Assembly (NCBI GenBank): GCA_020161455.1
Contig: JAIUNZ010000002.1
Span: 195,091-259,090, forward strand
Direction of reading: 5' to 3'
Length of the DNA: 64,000 nt
Source: Bacteroidota bacterium
GTDB lineage: Bacteria; Bacteroidota; Bacteroidia; Flavobacteriales; Flavobacteriaceae
This document shows, piece after piece, positions 1 through 8,588 of the stretch. The notes below the pieces were generated by a model that was not told where the DNA came from, searched no databases, and saw only the letters and a list, made by a program, of their open reading frames with translations. A program made the position numbers and the translations under genes. Position 1 is the first letter of the stretch. Each line of letters opens with the position of its first letter.

Positions 1-1
1 A

Positions 2-1207
2 ATAATTTTAATTTTTATCCTAAGTGTTTTAGGAAAAGCAAATGCACAATCTTTTACAGACGGTATTTTCACCACAACGTTTGGAAACATTTCATGGACA
101 ACAGAAACCGGTACTGATTATCCAAACGGCGGAATGGTGTATGGCGATTATAAAGACAAAGGAACAATTATAGGGAGTTTTGATAATAATGGAAAAGAGG
201 TTGTTGGGTCATTTCATAACGGTGCAGCCGAAGGTAAATTTGTTTTTATAACTCCTTATGGAAAGGATAATTTTTTTGCAAATGGTATCAAAACTTTTGC
301 TGGAAATTGGGGTTATAGCTCAAACAATAAATATTCTCAAAATCCTGATTATGAATGGAAAGTTACAGGTAAAATAGGCGAGAAAGATGCTGTAAAAAAT
401 GTTACCAATGTTTGGAGTGGAAAATGGAACACTACGGATGGCGCAATGTATTTAATGCAAGTTGGAAACAAAATAACAGGAACATACAAAGGTGTTGGAA
501 CCGTTGAAGCTACTTATAATCCTTCAACTAGATTGTTAAAAGGAACTTTTACAAACAACAATTTTAATAAAACAGGTTACATCGAATTTTATTTTGAAGG
601 CAATACGTTCAAAGGAAAATGGGGTTGGAATACAAGTATGACTGAAGGCAATTGGGATGGAACGAAACATGTTAAAAACAATAAAGAGTTATCGAAGAAC
701 GTCTTAACTAATCAGCTAAGCAATTCATCTTCTAAAAAAATATTATTTAGAATTCAAGCTAAGAGTATTTATTTGAATGAACATGGAGTTAATCCTTCAA
801 ATGTTAGTCTATATGGATTTGTTGGTTTCGAGCTCTATAAAGTAACTAATAATTCAAGGGTTGAGGTCTTAAGTTTTGGAAATAAATCTAAATATTTATT
901 CAATACTAACGAAAATCAAGCTTTTGTAGAAGGATCGACTTATATTTTTCCAAACCAACCTACGTATTATAGAGAATATGAAATTTCTGAAGCTGATTGG
1001 AATAATAACAATATTCAATTTGAGCTTAAAGTATTTCATCATATAAAGGCTGAAAAATTTGGATCAAATAGAGATGGTAAATATTTTTCAGAAACTTTAG
1101 ATTTTAAATTAATAAAACTCAATACAAATCTAGTAGCTAAAAGAGAATATCAAAAAGAGTTTGGAGAATATTATGGTTTATTAAATTATATAATTACTAA
1201 ATTATAA
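2..1207 (+). CDS. Secreted protein of unknown function (5' end outside window)
   Basis: The reading frame is open from base 2, well before the first internal ATG at 134, so the gene starts left of the window; 401 residues are visible. The first visible residues are the hydrophobic end of a signal peptide (ILIFILSVLGKANAQ followed by SFTDG). The next ~220 residues are rich in Gly, Trp, Lys and Asn, with repeated GNW/GKW turns (GNWGY, SGKWN, KGKWGW, EGNWDG), suggesting a beta-rich secreted fold. The C-terminal ~170 residues are different and have no recognisable motif. No T9SS sorting signature is seen at the end. It is the first visible member of a tightly spaced run of secreted proteins; the next gene starts 5 bp downstream. 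Function unknown. Confidence 0.75.
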   Translation: MILIFILSVLGKANAQSFTDGIFTTTFGNISWTTETGTDYPNGGMVYGDYKDKGTIIGSFDNNGKEVVGSFHNGAAEGKFVFITPYGKDNFFANGIKTFAGNWGYSSNNKYSQNPDYEWKVTGKIGEKDAVKNVTNVWSGKWNTTDGAMYLMQVGNKITGTYKGVGTVEATYNPSTRLLKGTFTNNNFNKTGYIEFYFEGNTFKGKWGWNTSMTEGNWDGTKHVKNNKELSKNVLTNQLSNSSSKKILFRIQAKSIYLNEHGVNPSNVSLYGFVGFELYKVTNNSRVEVLSFGNKSKYLFNTNENQAFVEGSTYIFPNQPTYYREYEISEADWNNNNIQFELKVFHHIKAEKFGSNRDGKYFSETLDFKLIKLNTNLVAKREYQKEFGEYYGLLNYIITKL

Positions 1208-1212
1208 TTATT

Positions 1213-1851
1213 ATGAAAAAACTACTATTCACTTTAACAATCCTCTTACTTTTCTCATGTAACAAAGCTAAAGAAAGTGCACAAGACGCAATTACAGGTA
1301 CAATAGAAGAAACCATTGAAAACAAAACTGGAACACAAGTTGAATTGCCAGACGCCGATGAAATGGATAATAATGCTGCATATATTACCTATAAATCGGA
1401 AAGCAAAAATTATCTAGATGGAAAAGAAAAAATGCAAGCATCGGTTATTTTTCAAAAAGATAATGACGGTTTATCTATTGCCTTGCAAGGTGTTGGCGAA
1501 GGTGGAAAATCTTTTCTGGCCACTCTAAGTCATGTTCCCGAAAATTTTAAGTTGCCATTAAAAGGAAAATTTGCTGTAAACAATCGTTATGATGGTAAAA
1601 ATGCTTCCGCAGTAATTATGTTTATGAATGTTACTGATAATGGTATGATGACTTCAGAACTTCCGTATGAAGGCGAAATTTCCATTACAAAACTCTCGAA
1701 AGATAGTATTGAATTTGAAATTAATGGAAAAGGCGGCGATGCGTCCGATGCTGAAAGTCCAAGTAATTGGAAAGCCATTTCTGGTAGTGGAAAAATGATT
1801 TCACCTATAATTATGAGCTACGGAATTGATAAAAACAACGTTTTAAAATAA
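1213..1851 (+). CDS. Putative lipoprotein, function unknown
   Basis: 212 residues. The N-terminus is a lipoprotein signal with a lipobox ending LLLFSC, so Cys16 would be lipidated and the protein anchored in a membrane, probably the outer one. A charged segment follows (KAKESAQDAITG...), which looks like a flexible tether. The rest is predicted to be largely beta: short alternating strands with SVIFQK, LSIALQG, KFAVNN and EISITKL. No family is recognised. It starts 5 bp after the preceding secreted protein and ends 6 bp before the next gene, so it is probably co-transcribed with the whole 1-5.8 kb run. Confidence 0.75.
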   Translation: MKKLLFTLTILLLFSCNKAKESAQDAITGTIEETIENKTGTQVELPDADEMDNNAAYITYKSESKNYLDGKEKMQASVIFQKDNDGLSIALQGVGEGGKSFLATLSHVPENFKLPLKGKFAVNNRYDGKNASAVIMFMNVTDNGMMTSELPYEGEISITKLSKDSIEFEINGKGGDASDAESPSNWKAISGSGKMISPIIMSYGIDKNNVLK

Positions 1852-1857
1852 ATTACA

Positions 1858-2328
1858 ATGAAAACAAAACTCACAATAATTATATTTTTAATTCAACTGG
1901 CATTGTTTTCTCAAAACAATACTGTTTCATCGGGCGCAACAGCAACTGGCGCAACTGGAAGCGCAACTTACACTATTGGTCAAATAGGTTATACAACAAA
2001 TACAGGTTCAAACGGAACTATTTCTCAAGGCGTTCAACAAGCTTTTGAGATTGTAACATTAAGTACAAATGATGTTCCTCAAATTCAGTTAACAGTAATA
2101 ATTTATCCAAATCCAACAGTTCAAAATGTTACTTTATTTATAAAAGATTTCGAATTAACAAATTTGAAATTTCAACTTTTTGACATACAGGGAAGAATAA
2201 TTTCAAACGGTAAAATTACACAAAATGAAACCGAGATTGAAATGACTTCATTAGCATCTGCTCAATACTTTTTAAAAATATCTGATAGTAATAGCGAAAT
2301 TAAAACATTTAAAATCATTAAAAAATAA
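1858..2328 (+). CDS. Small T9SS-sorted secreted protein
   Basis: 156 residues. A signal peptide (MKTKLTIIIFLIQLALFSQ) is followed by a Gly/Thr/Ser-rich stretch (SSGATATGATGSATYTIGQIGY) and, from about residue 82, a typical Bacteroidota type IX secretion C-terminal sorting domain: IYPNPTVQNVTLF, then FQLFDIQGRI, ending in a basic tail (FKIIKK). The GATATG...GQIGYTT start is common in short flavobacterial T9SS proteins of unknown role. The sorting domain implies export through the T9SS and attachment to the cell surface or release. It lies 6 bp after a lipoprotein gene and 5 bp before the S74-domain adhesin, so the two secreted products may work together; this is inference. Confidence 0.8.
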   Translation: MKTKLTIIIFLIQLALFSQNNTVSSGATATGATGSATYTIGQIGYTTNTGSNGTISQGVQQAFEIVTLSTNDVPQIQLTVIIYPNPTVQNVTLFIKDFELTNLKFQLFDIQGRIISNGKITQNETEIEMTSLASAQYFLKISDSNSEIKTFKIIKK

Positions 2329-2333
2329 ACATC

Positions 2334-4166
2334 ATGAAAACAACTATAAAAATATTTTTTCTTTTTTCTTGCTTCTTATCTCTATTTTCTGCATTTGCTC
2401 AAGCACCAGAAAAAATGAGCTATCAAGCTATAATTCGCAATGCTTCAAATACATTAATCACTAATCAAGCTGTTGGAATGCGAGTAAGCATTTTGCAAGG
2501 TTCTGCTACAGGAACAGAAGTTTATAAAGAATTATTTAATCCAAATCCTCAAACTAATATTAATGGATTAGTAACTGTAGAAATTGGTTCAGGAATTCCA
2601 TTAACAGGAACATTTGCTGGAATTGATTGGGCAAATGGACCATTTTTCATCAAAACCGAAACCGATCCAACAGGAGGAACCTCTTATACAATTGTTGGAA
2701 CAAGCCAATTAATGAGCGTTCCTTATGCTTTATATGCAAAAAATAGCGGAAATGCTAGCTGGGAATTAAATGGAAACACAGCTTCTGCAACTAATTTTAT
2801 TGGAACTACTAATGATTTTGATTTATTTTTTAAAAGGAATAATGTGAATGCTGGAAGGATTTCGGAAAATAATACATCAATTGGTTTTAACGCGCTTAAT
2901 CCTATTAGTTCTGGAGACTCAAATACGGCAATAGGTGTACAATCGATGTTTTCAAACACTGGAGGATATAGAAATACAGCTACTGGTTTTGGATCATTGC
3001 GTTCTAATACTTCTGGTTTTGAAAACACTTCAATTGGCTATGCATCACTTTACAATAATATAACTGGAAATTTAAACACATCAGTTGGTTCAAATGCATT
3101 AAATTCAAATACAATAGGAAGTGAAAATTCGGCATTTGGAAATAGTTCATTGTCATCAAATACTTCTGGAAATCTTAATACTGCGAGCGGAAGGTCTGCT
3201 TTAGCTTCAAATACAACAGGAAGTCGAAATGTTGCTAATGGATCACGTGCCTTATATTCAAACACTTATGGTTTCAATAATACTGCAATAGGAGTTTTCA
3301 CTTTAGAATTTAATACTTCGGGAGATAACAATACAGCTGTAGGTTTTGAAAGTTTAAAAACAAACATTACAGGATATCATAATACCGCAAGTGGTTATCA
3401 ATCTTTATATTCAAATACTTCAGGCTATAGAAACACAGCTTTTGGATATCAATCTTTATATTCAAATAATGGTCTTTACAATGTAGCAATTGGTTATGAA
3501 TCTCTTAAATTGAACACATCAGGATACTCAAACACAGCAATTGGATATAATTCAATGTATTCCAATGTTGATGGAAGATTTAATACAGCAATTGGTTTGT
3601 CCGCATTATACAATAATGTAAACGGATTTGATAATGTTGCAACAGGAATACAATCGTTATTTAATAATATTAGTGGAGATAAAAATACCGCTAATGGCAG
3701 AGAATCCCTGTCCTTGTTAACAACTGGAAATAACAACATTGGTATCGGATATCTAGCGAATGTTCCAACTGCAACTGGCTCTAACCAAGTACGCATAGGA
3801 AACACTGCCATAACTTATGCAGGAACGCAAGTAGCTTGGTCGGTAACTTCTGATAGACGCTGGAAAGAAAACATCCAACCTTCTAATTTGGGATTAAATT
3901 TTATTAACGATTTAAAACCAGTTTTCTATACACGTAAAAATGATGAAACTAAAAAAGTAGAATATGGCATTATTGCTCAAGAACTAGAAGCATCATTAGA
4001 AAAATTCGGGGCAAACACTAACGGAATTATTACCAAAGACGATGAAGGAATGTACAGTGTTCGGTACAATGATTTATTAGCTCCAATGATTAAAGCCATT
4101 CAAGAACAGCAAGCAATGATTGAAGAATTGAAAGCCGAAATACAAACTTTAAAAAATAAAAAATAA
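2334..4166 (+). CDS. Adhesin/tail-fibre-like protein with 17-residue repeats and S74 endosialidase-chaperone domain
   Basis: 610 residues. A signal peptide (ending SAFAQ) is followed by a domain of ~150 residues (PEKMSYQAIIRNASN...) common at the start of flavobacterial tail-fibre-like proteins. From residue ~180 to ~484 there are eighteen tandem repeats of 17 residues (consensus NTAIGxxSLxSNTSGxx; one copy is 16), resembling the beta-roll heads of trimeric adhesins. Around residue 505 a peptidase S74 / intramolecular chaperone domain begins (SDRRWKENI ... EYGIIAQELEASL), and the end is a short coiled coil (QQAMIEELKAEIQTLKNKK). In known S74 proteins this domain trimerises the fibre and then cleaves itself off at the Ser of the SD-R motif. 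It is likely a trimeric surface fibre. Its stop overlaps the next start by one base. Confidence 0.85.
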   Translation: MKTTIKIFFLFSCFLSLFSAFAQAPEKMSYQAIIRNASNTLITNQAVGMRVSILQGSATGTEVYKELFNPNPQTNINGLVTVEIGSGIPLTGTFAGIDWANGPFFIKTETDPTGGTSYTIVGTSQLMSVPYALYAKNSGNASWELNGNTASATNFIGTTNDFDLFFKRNNVNAGRISENNTSIGFNALNPISSGDSNTAIGVQSMFSNTGGYRNTATGFGSLRSNTSGFENTSIGYASLYNNITGNLNTSVGSNALNSNTIGSENSAFGNSSLSSNTSGNLNTASGRSALASNTTGSRNVANGSRALYSNTYGFNNTAIGVFTLEFNTSGDNNTAVGFESLKTNITGYHNTASGYQSLYSNTSGYRNTAFGYQSLYSNNGLYNVAIGYESLKLNTSGYSNTAIGYNSMYSNVDGRFNTAIGLSALYNNVNGFDNVATGIQSLFNNISGDKNTANGRESLSLLTTGNNNIGIGYLANVPTATGSNQVRIGNTAITYAGTQVAWSVTSDRRWKENIQPSNLGLNFINDLKPVFYTRKNDETKKVEYGIIAQELEASLEKFGANTNGIITKDDEGMYSVRYNDLLAPMIKAIQEQQAMIEELKAEIQTLKNKK

Positions 4167-4894
4167 TGAAAACAACCTTAATAGCATTAGTAAGTATTTT
4201 TTTGTTTGCTTTTTCCTGTAATGGAGATAAAACAGAAAAGGAACAATTAAATAGTTTAGAGAAAGAAGCATTAGAAGTAACTAAAGAAGCGGGTTTAAAA
4301 GCGGAAGATTTTAAAGACAAAATAGATGAACTATTAACTTTAGAAATGGCAGCGCAAGCTTCAGGTTTACCTGAAACTGAAGCTACCAAAAAACACAATA
4401 CAACCGTAATGGAAAGCGTAAAATACGAATGGAAATCAGACAGAACAAAAAAAGTAGCCATAAATGGGCAAACTATAAATGTGCCTGCAACTAATTACAT
4501 CGAATTAAGTTGGGTGAAAAACACCACTTTACAACAATTCAAACACGATTACCATAATCCAACCGCAGAAGAATTGCAAAAAGCATCTTCTGCAATGGAT
4601 AAAAAAGCTAACGAATTAAATGCTGAAGGAAAAGCATCAAAAGAACAAACAGACGCTGCTAACAATATCGCAAAAAATTCAATCTCAAAATTTAAAGTAG
4701 AAGAAGTTCCCAATCTTGGCGATTATGCAGTGTTTGTCAATAGCGGTATTATGGGTGTTTCAACAAGAGATTTAAAAGTTTTCTATAAAGGACTTTCGTT
4801 TACACTTGAAGTTGATTTATCTGATAATGCTGCCAATAATGATAAAAAAGCCATTGAAACAGCAAAAATGATTATTAATCAAAAATTAAAATAA
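4166..4894 (+). CDS. Putative lipoprotein, function unknown
   Basis: 242 residues. Lipoprotein signal with FLFAFSC, so Cys18 is the likely lipidated residue. A Glu/Lys-rich, probably helical segment follows (EKEQLNSLEKEALEVTKEAGLKAEDFKDKIDEL), then a globular part with a Trp-containing strand (NYIELSWVKN) and a C-terminal region (GDYAVFVNSGIMGVSTRDLKVFYKG). The final ~30 residues look helical (AIETAKMIINQKL). The family is not recognised. It overlaps the upstream S74 gene by one base (TAATG), which implies translational coupling, and the next gene begins 1 bp after it. Confidence 0.75.
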   Translation: MKTTLIALVSIFLFAFSCNGDKTEKEQLNSLEKEALEVTKEAGLKAEDFKDKIDELLTLEMAAQASGLPETEATKKHNTTVMESVKYEWKSDRTKKVAINGQTINVPATNYIELSWVKNTTLQQFKHDYHNPTAEELQKASSAMDKKANELNAEGKASKEQTDAANNIAKNSISKFKVEEVPNLGDYAVFVNSGIMGVSTRDLKVFYKGLSFTLEVDLSDNAANNDKKAIETAKMIINQKLK

Positions 4895-4895
4895 A

Positions 4896-5291
4896 ATGAA
4901 AAAAATAATCATTCTGTTCTTACTTGTGATTGGCTTTCAAGCAAATGCTCAACTCAAATTTTGGAATACAGACGCTAGTTCAAACATGCCAAAATTTGAA
5001 GTCGAATACCAAACTAAAACCACCATTTTTATGAAAGTGGGTTATGAGGTAAAACCTTTATATGTTTTCAATAAAACAGCTCCACAAGTTTATAATGGCG
5101 ATGGAAGGACAAAATACCAAATGACTGTGGAAACTTCAGATAATATAGCTCACAGAAAATTTGAAATTAGTTATACTTTTTATCGCCAAACAAATCGCTA
5201 TTTAGGTTACATCAAAGCCACATATACTTATAAAGACAAACGGCCAACAAAAATATTTGAAGAAAATTTTGAAACTGTAGTTAATCCTTAA
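4896..5291 (+). CDS. Small secreted protein, function unknown
   Basis: 131 residues with a clear signal peptide (MKKIIILFLLVIGFQANAQ, cleavage probable after ANAQ). The mature part is ~112 residues, rich in aromatic residues and Lys, and probably beta (KTTIFMKVGYEVKPLYVFN, KFEISYTFYRQ, IKATYTYKDKRP). No known motif is seen. It follows the upstream lipoprotein gene by 1 bp and precedes another secreted-protein gene by 21 bp, so it belongs to the same operon-like run. It is likely periplasmic or exported; function unknown. Confidence 0.7.
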   Translation: MKKIIILFLLVIGFQANAQLKFWNTDASSNMPKFEVEYQTKTTIFMKVGYEVKPLYVFNKTAPQVYNGDGRTKYQMTVETSDNIAHRKFEISYTFYRQTNRYLGYIKATYTYKDKRPTKIFEENFETVVNP

Positions 5292-5312
5292 ATTTAGAAA
5301 AATCATAAAATC

Positions 5313-5801
5313 ATGAAAAAAATAATCATTCTAACAATCGTATTTTTTACCATTCAAACTCAAGCTCAATTGGTGCAAGGTGAATTAAAAATTGATGAAA
5401 ATTCAAAAGCTGAACTTTCTTTTAAAGGAAATAAAGCCGTTAACCTTTATGCCGATTTTAGAGAAAACAAACACAAAATAAATTTTGTTTTTACCTCAAC
5501 CGATATTCCTTTAAATTCTGATAAAAAAGAGGTAGTTCAGTTTGTGTTTTCAACTACTGTTTTCAAAAATGGTAAAAATATTGGAACCATGAAACGTTCA
5601 CCAATGCCATTTTTTCCTGGTGATATGTTGATGCCTATAGAAACTTTCGATTTTATTTCGATTTTATCTAATTTACAGACCAATGCCGAAGATAAAATTT
5701 CCGAAATTCCTGCAGGAAGTTATGAGATAATTATTGAAGCTAAACCCATAGGTACAAAAGGAAACATTAGTTCGGCTCGATTATTCTTAAAAATAAATTA
5801 A
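5313..5801 (+). CDS. Small secreted protein, function unknown
   Basis: 162 residues with a signal peptide (MKKIIILTIVFFTIQTQAQ). The N-terminal residues nearly copy those of the preceding gene product (MKKIIIL), hinting at a distant duplication of the signal-peptide region. The mature protein has alternating strands (GELKIDENSKAELSF, KINFVFTSTDIPL, VVQFVFSTTVFKNGK, SYEIIIEAKPIG) and could be a beta-sandwich. No family is recognised. It is the last gene before a hairpin terminator at about 5843, and so probably the end of the 1-5.8 kb transcription unit. Confidence 0.7.
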   Translation: MKKIIILTIVFFTIQTQAQLVQGELKIDENSKAELSFKGNKAVNLYADFRENKHKINFVFTSTDIPLNSDKKEVVQFVFSTTVFKNGKNIGTMKRSPMPFFPGDMLMPIETFDFISILSNLQTNAEDKISEIPAGSYEIIIEAKPIGTKGNISSARLFLKIN

Positions 5802-5842
5802 AACTATTCTTCAAACATAAAATTGTGGGTTTATGTTTATTC

Positions 5843-5876
5843 AAAACCATTGACTTTTACCGTTGATGGTTTTTTT
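5843..5876 (+). terminator. Rho-independent terminator
   Basis: AACCAT pairs with ATGGTT, extended by wobble pairs through TGAC/GTTG, and is followed by a run of seven T. It closes the run of secreted-protein genes ending at 5801. Confidence 0.65.
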
Positions 5877-5937
5877 ATTTTCAATGTTTACTTTTTTAGA
5901 AATAAGACACTAACTAGAAATTTTTAAAAAATGTATC

Positions 5938-8082
5938 ATGAAAAAAATTACTTTATTTCTCTTTTTATTTGCTTTTAGCATGGGTTATTCGCAAACTATT
6001 TCTTTTACGGATCCAGAATTTAAAGCAAAACTATTGCTTGCAAATGGACCACTTAATAATATTGCTAAAGATTTAGCAGGAAATCCAGCCACAATAGATA
6101 CTAATGGAGATAACGAAATTCAAGTTTCTGAAGCTTTACAAATATCATATTTGTCTGTCGTAAGTACAGCAATTACTAATTTTCAAGGAATAGAGTTTTT
6201 TACTAATCTTACAGAATTTCAATCTATTCAAAGTCAAATAGCACAAATTGACTTAACTAGTAATGTTAATTTAACAAGTCTTACTCTAAGAAATAATAAT
6301 TTGTCAAGTATAGACCTTACTACATTATCTAACTTAATTTTATTAGATGTATCAGATAGTCAAATCTCAAATTTAAACCTTGATAATTTGACTCAACTGC
6401 AACAATTATATATTTATAATTTACCAATAACAAATATTGATTTTTCAAATTTAACCTCGCTTATTGTTCTTTATTGCTACGGAAGTAATTTGGTTGAAAT
6501 TGATTTAAGTAATAATTTGTTTTTAAATGGTTTATATTGCGGAAGTCCCAATTTGACTTATGTAAACATAAAAAATGGTTGGCCAAGTGCTTCACAAGGT
6601 ATTCAAATTTTTAATAGTCCAAACTTATCTTATTTATGTGGTGACGAAAGTGAATTAGGTCCAATAGCATTAAGTTTCGCAACCTTATATCCAAATTGTA
6701 ATGTTGGAACATATTGTTCGTTTAATCCTGGCGGAACTTTCTATACACTTACCGGAACTAATAGATTAGATAGTAATCAAAACGGATGTGATGTGAATGA
6801 TATTTCTATTCCTAATTTAAAATTTGACGTTTTTAGCAATACAACAGGATCATTTTATGCTAATAGTTCAGGAAATTTTTCTATTCCGTTTCAGGCAGGA
6901 AATTATTTTGTGCTTCCAAAATTAGAAAATCCTACCTATTTCAACATTTCACCATCACAAGTAAATCTGCAATTTCCCGACCAAACATCTCCATACAATC
7001 AAGATTTTTGTATCACGCCAAATGGTGTTCATTATGATTTAGAAATTATTGTTACAAGATTAAAAGCTCAAATTCCTGGAGCAGATGTTCCGTATAAAAT
7101 AATTTTCAAAAACAAAGGAAATCAAATTCAATCGGGAACCATAACGTTAAACTTTGACGATGCAATAATGGATTTTGTGTCTTCAAATCCCGTTGAAGCT
7201 TCTGTTTCTACAAATCAATTAACCTGGAATTATTCAAATTTAAATCCATTTGAAACAAGAGAAATTGAATTTATTATGAATTTAAATTCGCCTATGGAAA
7301 CACCAGCATTAAACAATGGCGACAGAATTCAGTTTACTGGAAATATTCAACCAGAAAATAATACTATTGTAGATGATTTTCCTGCTGATAATGATATTGC
7401 GGCTAATTTTAATGTTGTTAATTCAGCCGATCCAAACGATATCACTTGTTTAGAAGGAAATTCAGTTGGTCCTAATCAAATTGGAAAATACGTTCATTAC
7501 ATGATTCGTTTTGAGAACATTGGAACGGCAAATGCTATGAACGTTGTTGTTAAAAATCTAATTGATACAAGTAAATTTGATATAGCAACTTTGGTTCCGC
7601 TTTACAGCAATTATGATTTTGTTACTAAACAAACAGCTAATCAGTTCGAATTTATTTTTGAAAACATCAATCTTCCTTTTGACGATGCTAATAATGATGG
7701 ATATTTAGTGTATAAAGTAAAATTAAAAAACAATTTAACTGTTGGAACAACATTCACCAACCAAGCTAATATCTATTTTGACTATAATTTTCCAATAGTA
7801 ACAAATATAGAAAGCACAACAATTGAAGCTTTGAGTGCTAGCAATTTTGAAATAAATGATGTTGTAATTTCTCCCAATCCAACATCCGATTTTATAAATA
7901 TTCAATTTAAAAACGCAGCAGATTTCAAAACCGAAATTTATGATATAGTAGGAAAGCAAATAGGAAATTTTAAAAACACAAATCAAATTGATGTATCCAA
8001 TTTTAATTCAGGAATTTATATAATTAAAATTACCGATTTTGAATCAAAAACAGTCAAAACTCAAAAATTCATCAAAAAATAA
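5938..8082 (+). CDS. T9SS-sorted leucine-rich-repeat surface protein
   Basis: 714 residues. A signal peptide (ending GYSQ) is followed by a leucine-rich-repeat region (residues ~75-240) with repeats such as LTSLTLRNNNLSSIDLTTLSNLILLDVSDSQ. A central region (~250-430) with a DSNQNGCD segment resembles a carboxypeptidase-like or SdrD-type beta module. A later conserved module (~500-640) runs from SADPNDITCLEG to ANIYFDYNFPIVTN, a type common in flavobacterial surface proteins before the sorting domain. The last ~75 residues are a T9SS sorting domain (ISPNPTSDFINIQF ... GIYIIKI ... QKFIKK). It is probably a surface protein for adhesion or protein binding. It is a separate unit with terminators on both sides. 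Confidence 0.88.
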   Translation: MKKITLFLFLFAFSMGYSQTISFTDPEFKAKLLLANGPLNNIAKDLAGNPATIDTNGDNEIQVSEALQISYLSVVSTAITNFQGIEFFTNLTEFQSIQSQIAQIDLTSNVNLTSLTLRNNNLSSIDLTTLSNLILLDVSDSQISNLNLDNLTQLQQLYIYNLPITNIDFSNLTSLIVLYCYGSNLVEIDLSNNLFLNGLYCGSPNLTYVNIKNGWPSASQGIQIFNSPNLSYLCGDESELGPIALSFATLYPNCNVGTYCSFNPGGTFYTLTGTNRLDSNQNGCDVNDISIPNLKFDVFSNTTGSFYANSSGNFSIPFQAGNYFVLPKLENPTYFNISPSQVNLQFPDQTSPYNQDFCITPNGVHYDLEIIVTRLKAQIPGADVPYKIIFKNKGNQIQSGTITLNFDDAIMDFVSSNPVEASVSTNQLTWNYSNLNPFETREIEFIMNLNSPMETPALNNGDRIQFTGNIQPENNTIVDDFPADNDIAANFNVVNSADPNDITCLEGNSVGPNQIGKYVHYMIRFENIGTANAMNVVVKNLIDTSKFDIATLVPLYSNYDFVTKQTANQFEFIFENINLPFDDANNDGYLVYKVKLKNNLTVGTTFTNQANIYFDYNFPIVTNIESTTIEALSASNFEINDVVISPNPTSDFINIQFKNAADFKTEIYDIVGKQIGNFKNTNQIDVSNFNSGIYIIKITDFESKTVKTQKFIKK

Positions 8083-8099
8083 TAGTAGTAGTTTTTCTT

Positions 8100-8138
8100 A
8101 AAATCCTCATTTGAATTTATTCATTTGGGGATTTTGCT
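8100..8138 (+). terminator. Hairpin terminator after the LRR gene
   Basis: AAAATCC pairs with GGATTTT around a 20-odd-base internal part that can extend the stem (TTGAAT/ATTCA). A short T-rich tract follows. It separates the LRR gene from the suf promoter. Confidence 0.55.
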
Positions 8139-8191
8139 TTTAAAATCAATTTTTTCTATCCAATCATTCGTTATAAAAATGTTAGTATCCA

Positions 8192-8221
8192 TTGAAAAAA
8201 CGTAGAATTGTAGTAACTTTG
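8192..8221 (+). promoter_or_regulatory. Bacteroidota-type promoter of the suf genes
   Basis: -33 TTG at 8192-8194 and a perfect -7 TAACTTTG at 8214-8221, separated by 19 bp. It fits the TTG-N17-23-TANNTTTG consensus of flavobacterial housekeeping promoters and lies 29 bp before the sufA-like start. Confidence 0.7.
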
Positions 8222-8250
8222 CCTTTAATTTAGACAAAATCAAAATAACA

Positions 8251-8580
8251 ATGATTAAAGTTTCAGACGAAGCAAGTAAGAAAATCGTTTCTATGATGCA
8301 AGAAGACGGTTTTGATGCAACCAAAGATTACGTTAGAGTAGGCGTAAAATCGGGTGGTTGTTCGGGTTTGTCGTATGAATTAAAGTTTGATAAAGAACTT
8401 GGAGAAAACGACAAGGTTTTTGAAGATAACAACGTTAAAATTGCTGTTGAAAAAAAATCATTCCTTTATTTAGCGGGAACAATTTTAGAATTCTCTGGCG
8501 GATTAAACGGAAAAGGTTTTGTATTTAACAATCCAAATGCACAAAGAACTTGTGGATGTGGAGAATCATTTTCACTTTAG
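8251..8580 (+). CDS. sufA: A-type iron-sulfur carrier (HesB/IscA/SufA family)
   Basis: 109 residues, the usual length. It carries the three conserved cysteines of A-type carriers: one in SGGCSGLSYEL (around residue 38) and two in the C-terminal CGCGESF. The A-type fold is also indicated by VSDEASKKI at the start and LAGTILEFSGGLNGKGFVFNNPNA before the CGCG. In known systems these proteins accept assembled clusters from the SUF scaffold and pass them to target proteins. It is the first gene after the suf promoter and lies 8 bp before sufB. The symbol sufA rests on context; erpA or iscA would fit the sequence equally well. Confidence 0.92.
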   Translation: MIKVSDEASKKIVSMMQEDGFDATKDYVRVGVKSGGCSGLSYELKFDKELGENDKVFEDNNVKIAVEKKSFLYLAGTILEFSGGLNGKGFVFNNPNAQRTCGCGESFSL

Positions 8581-8588
8581 AATAAAAT

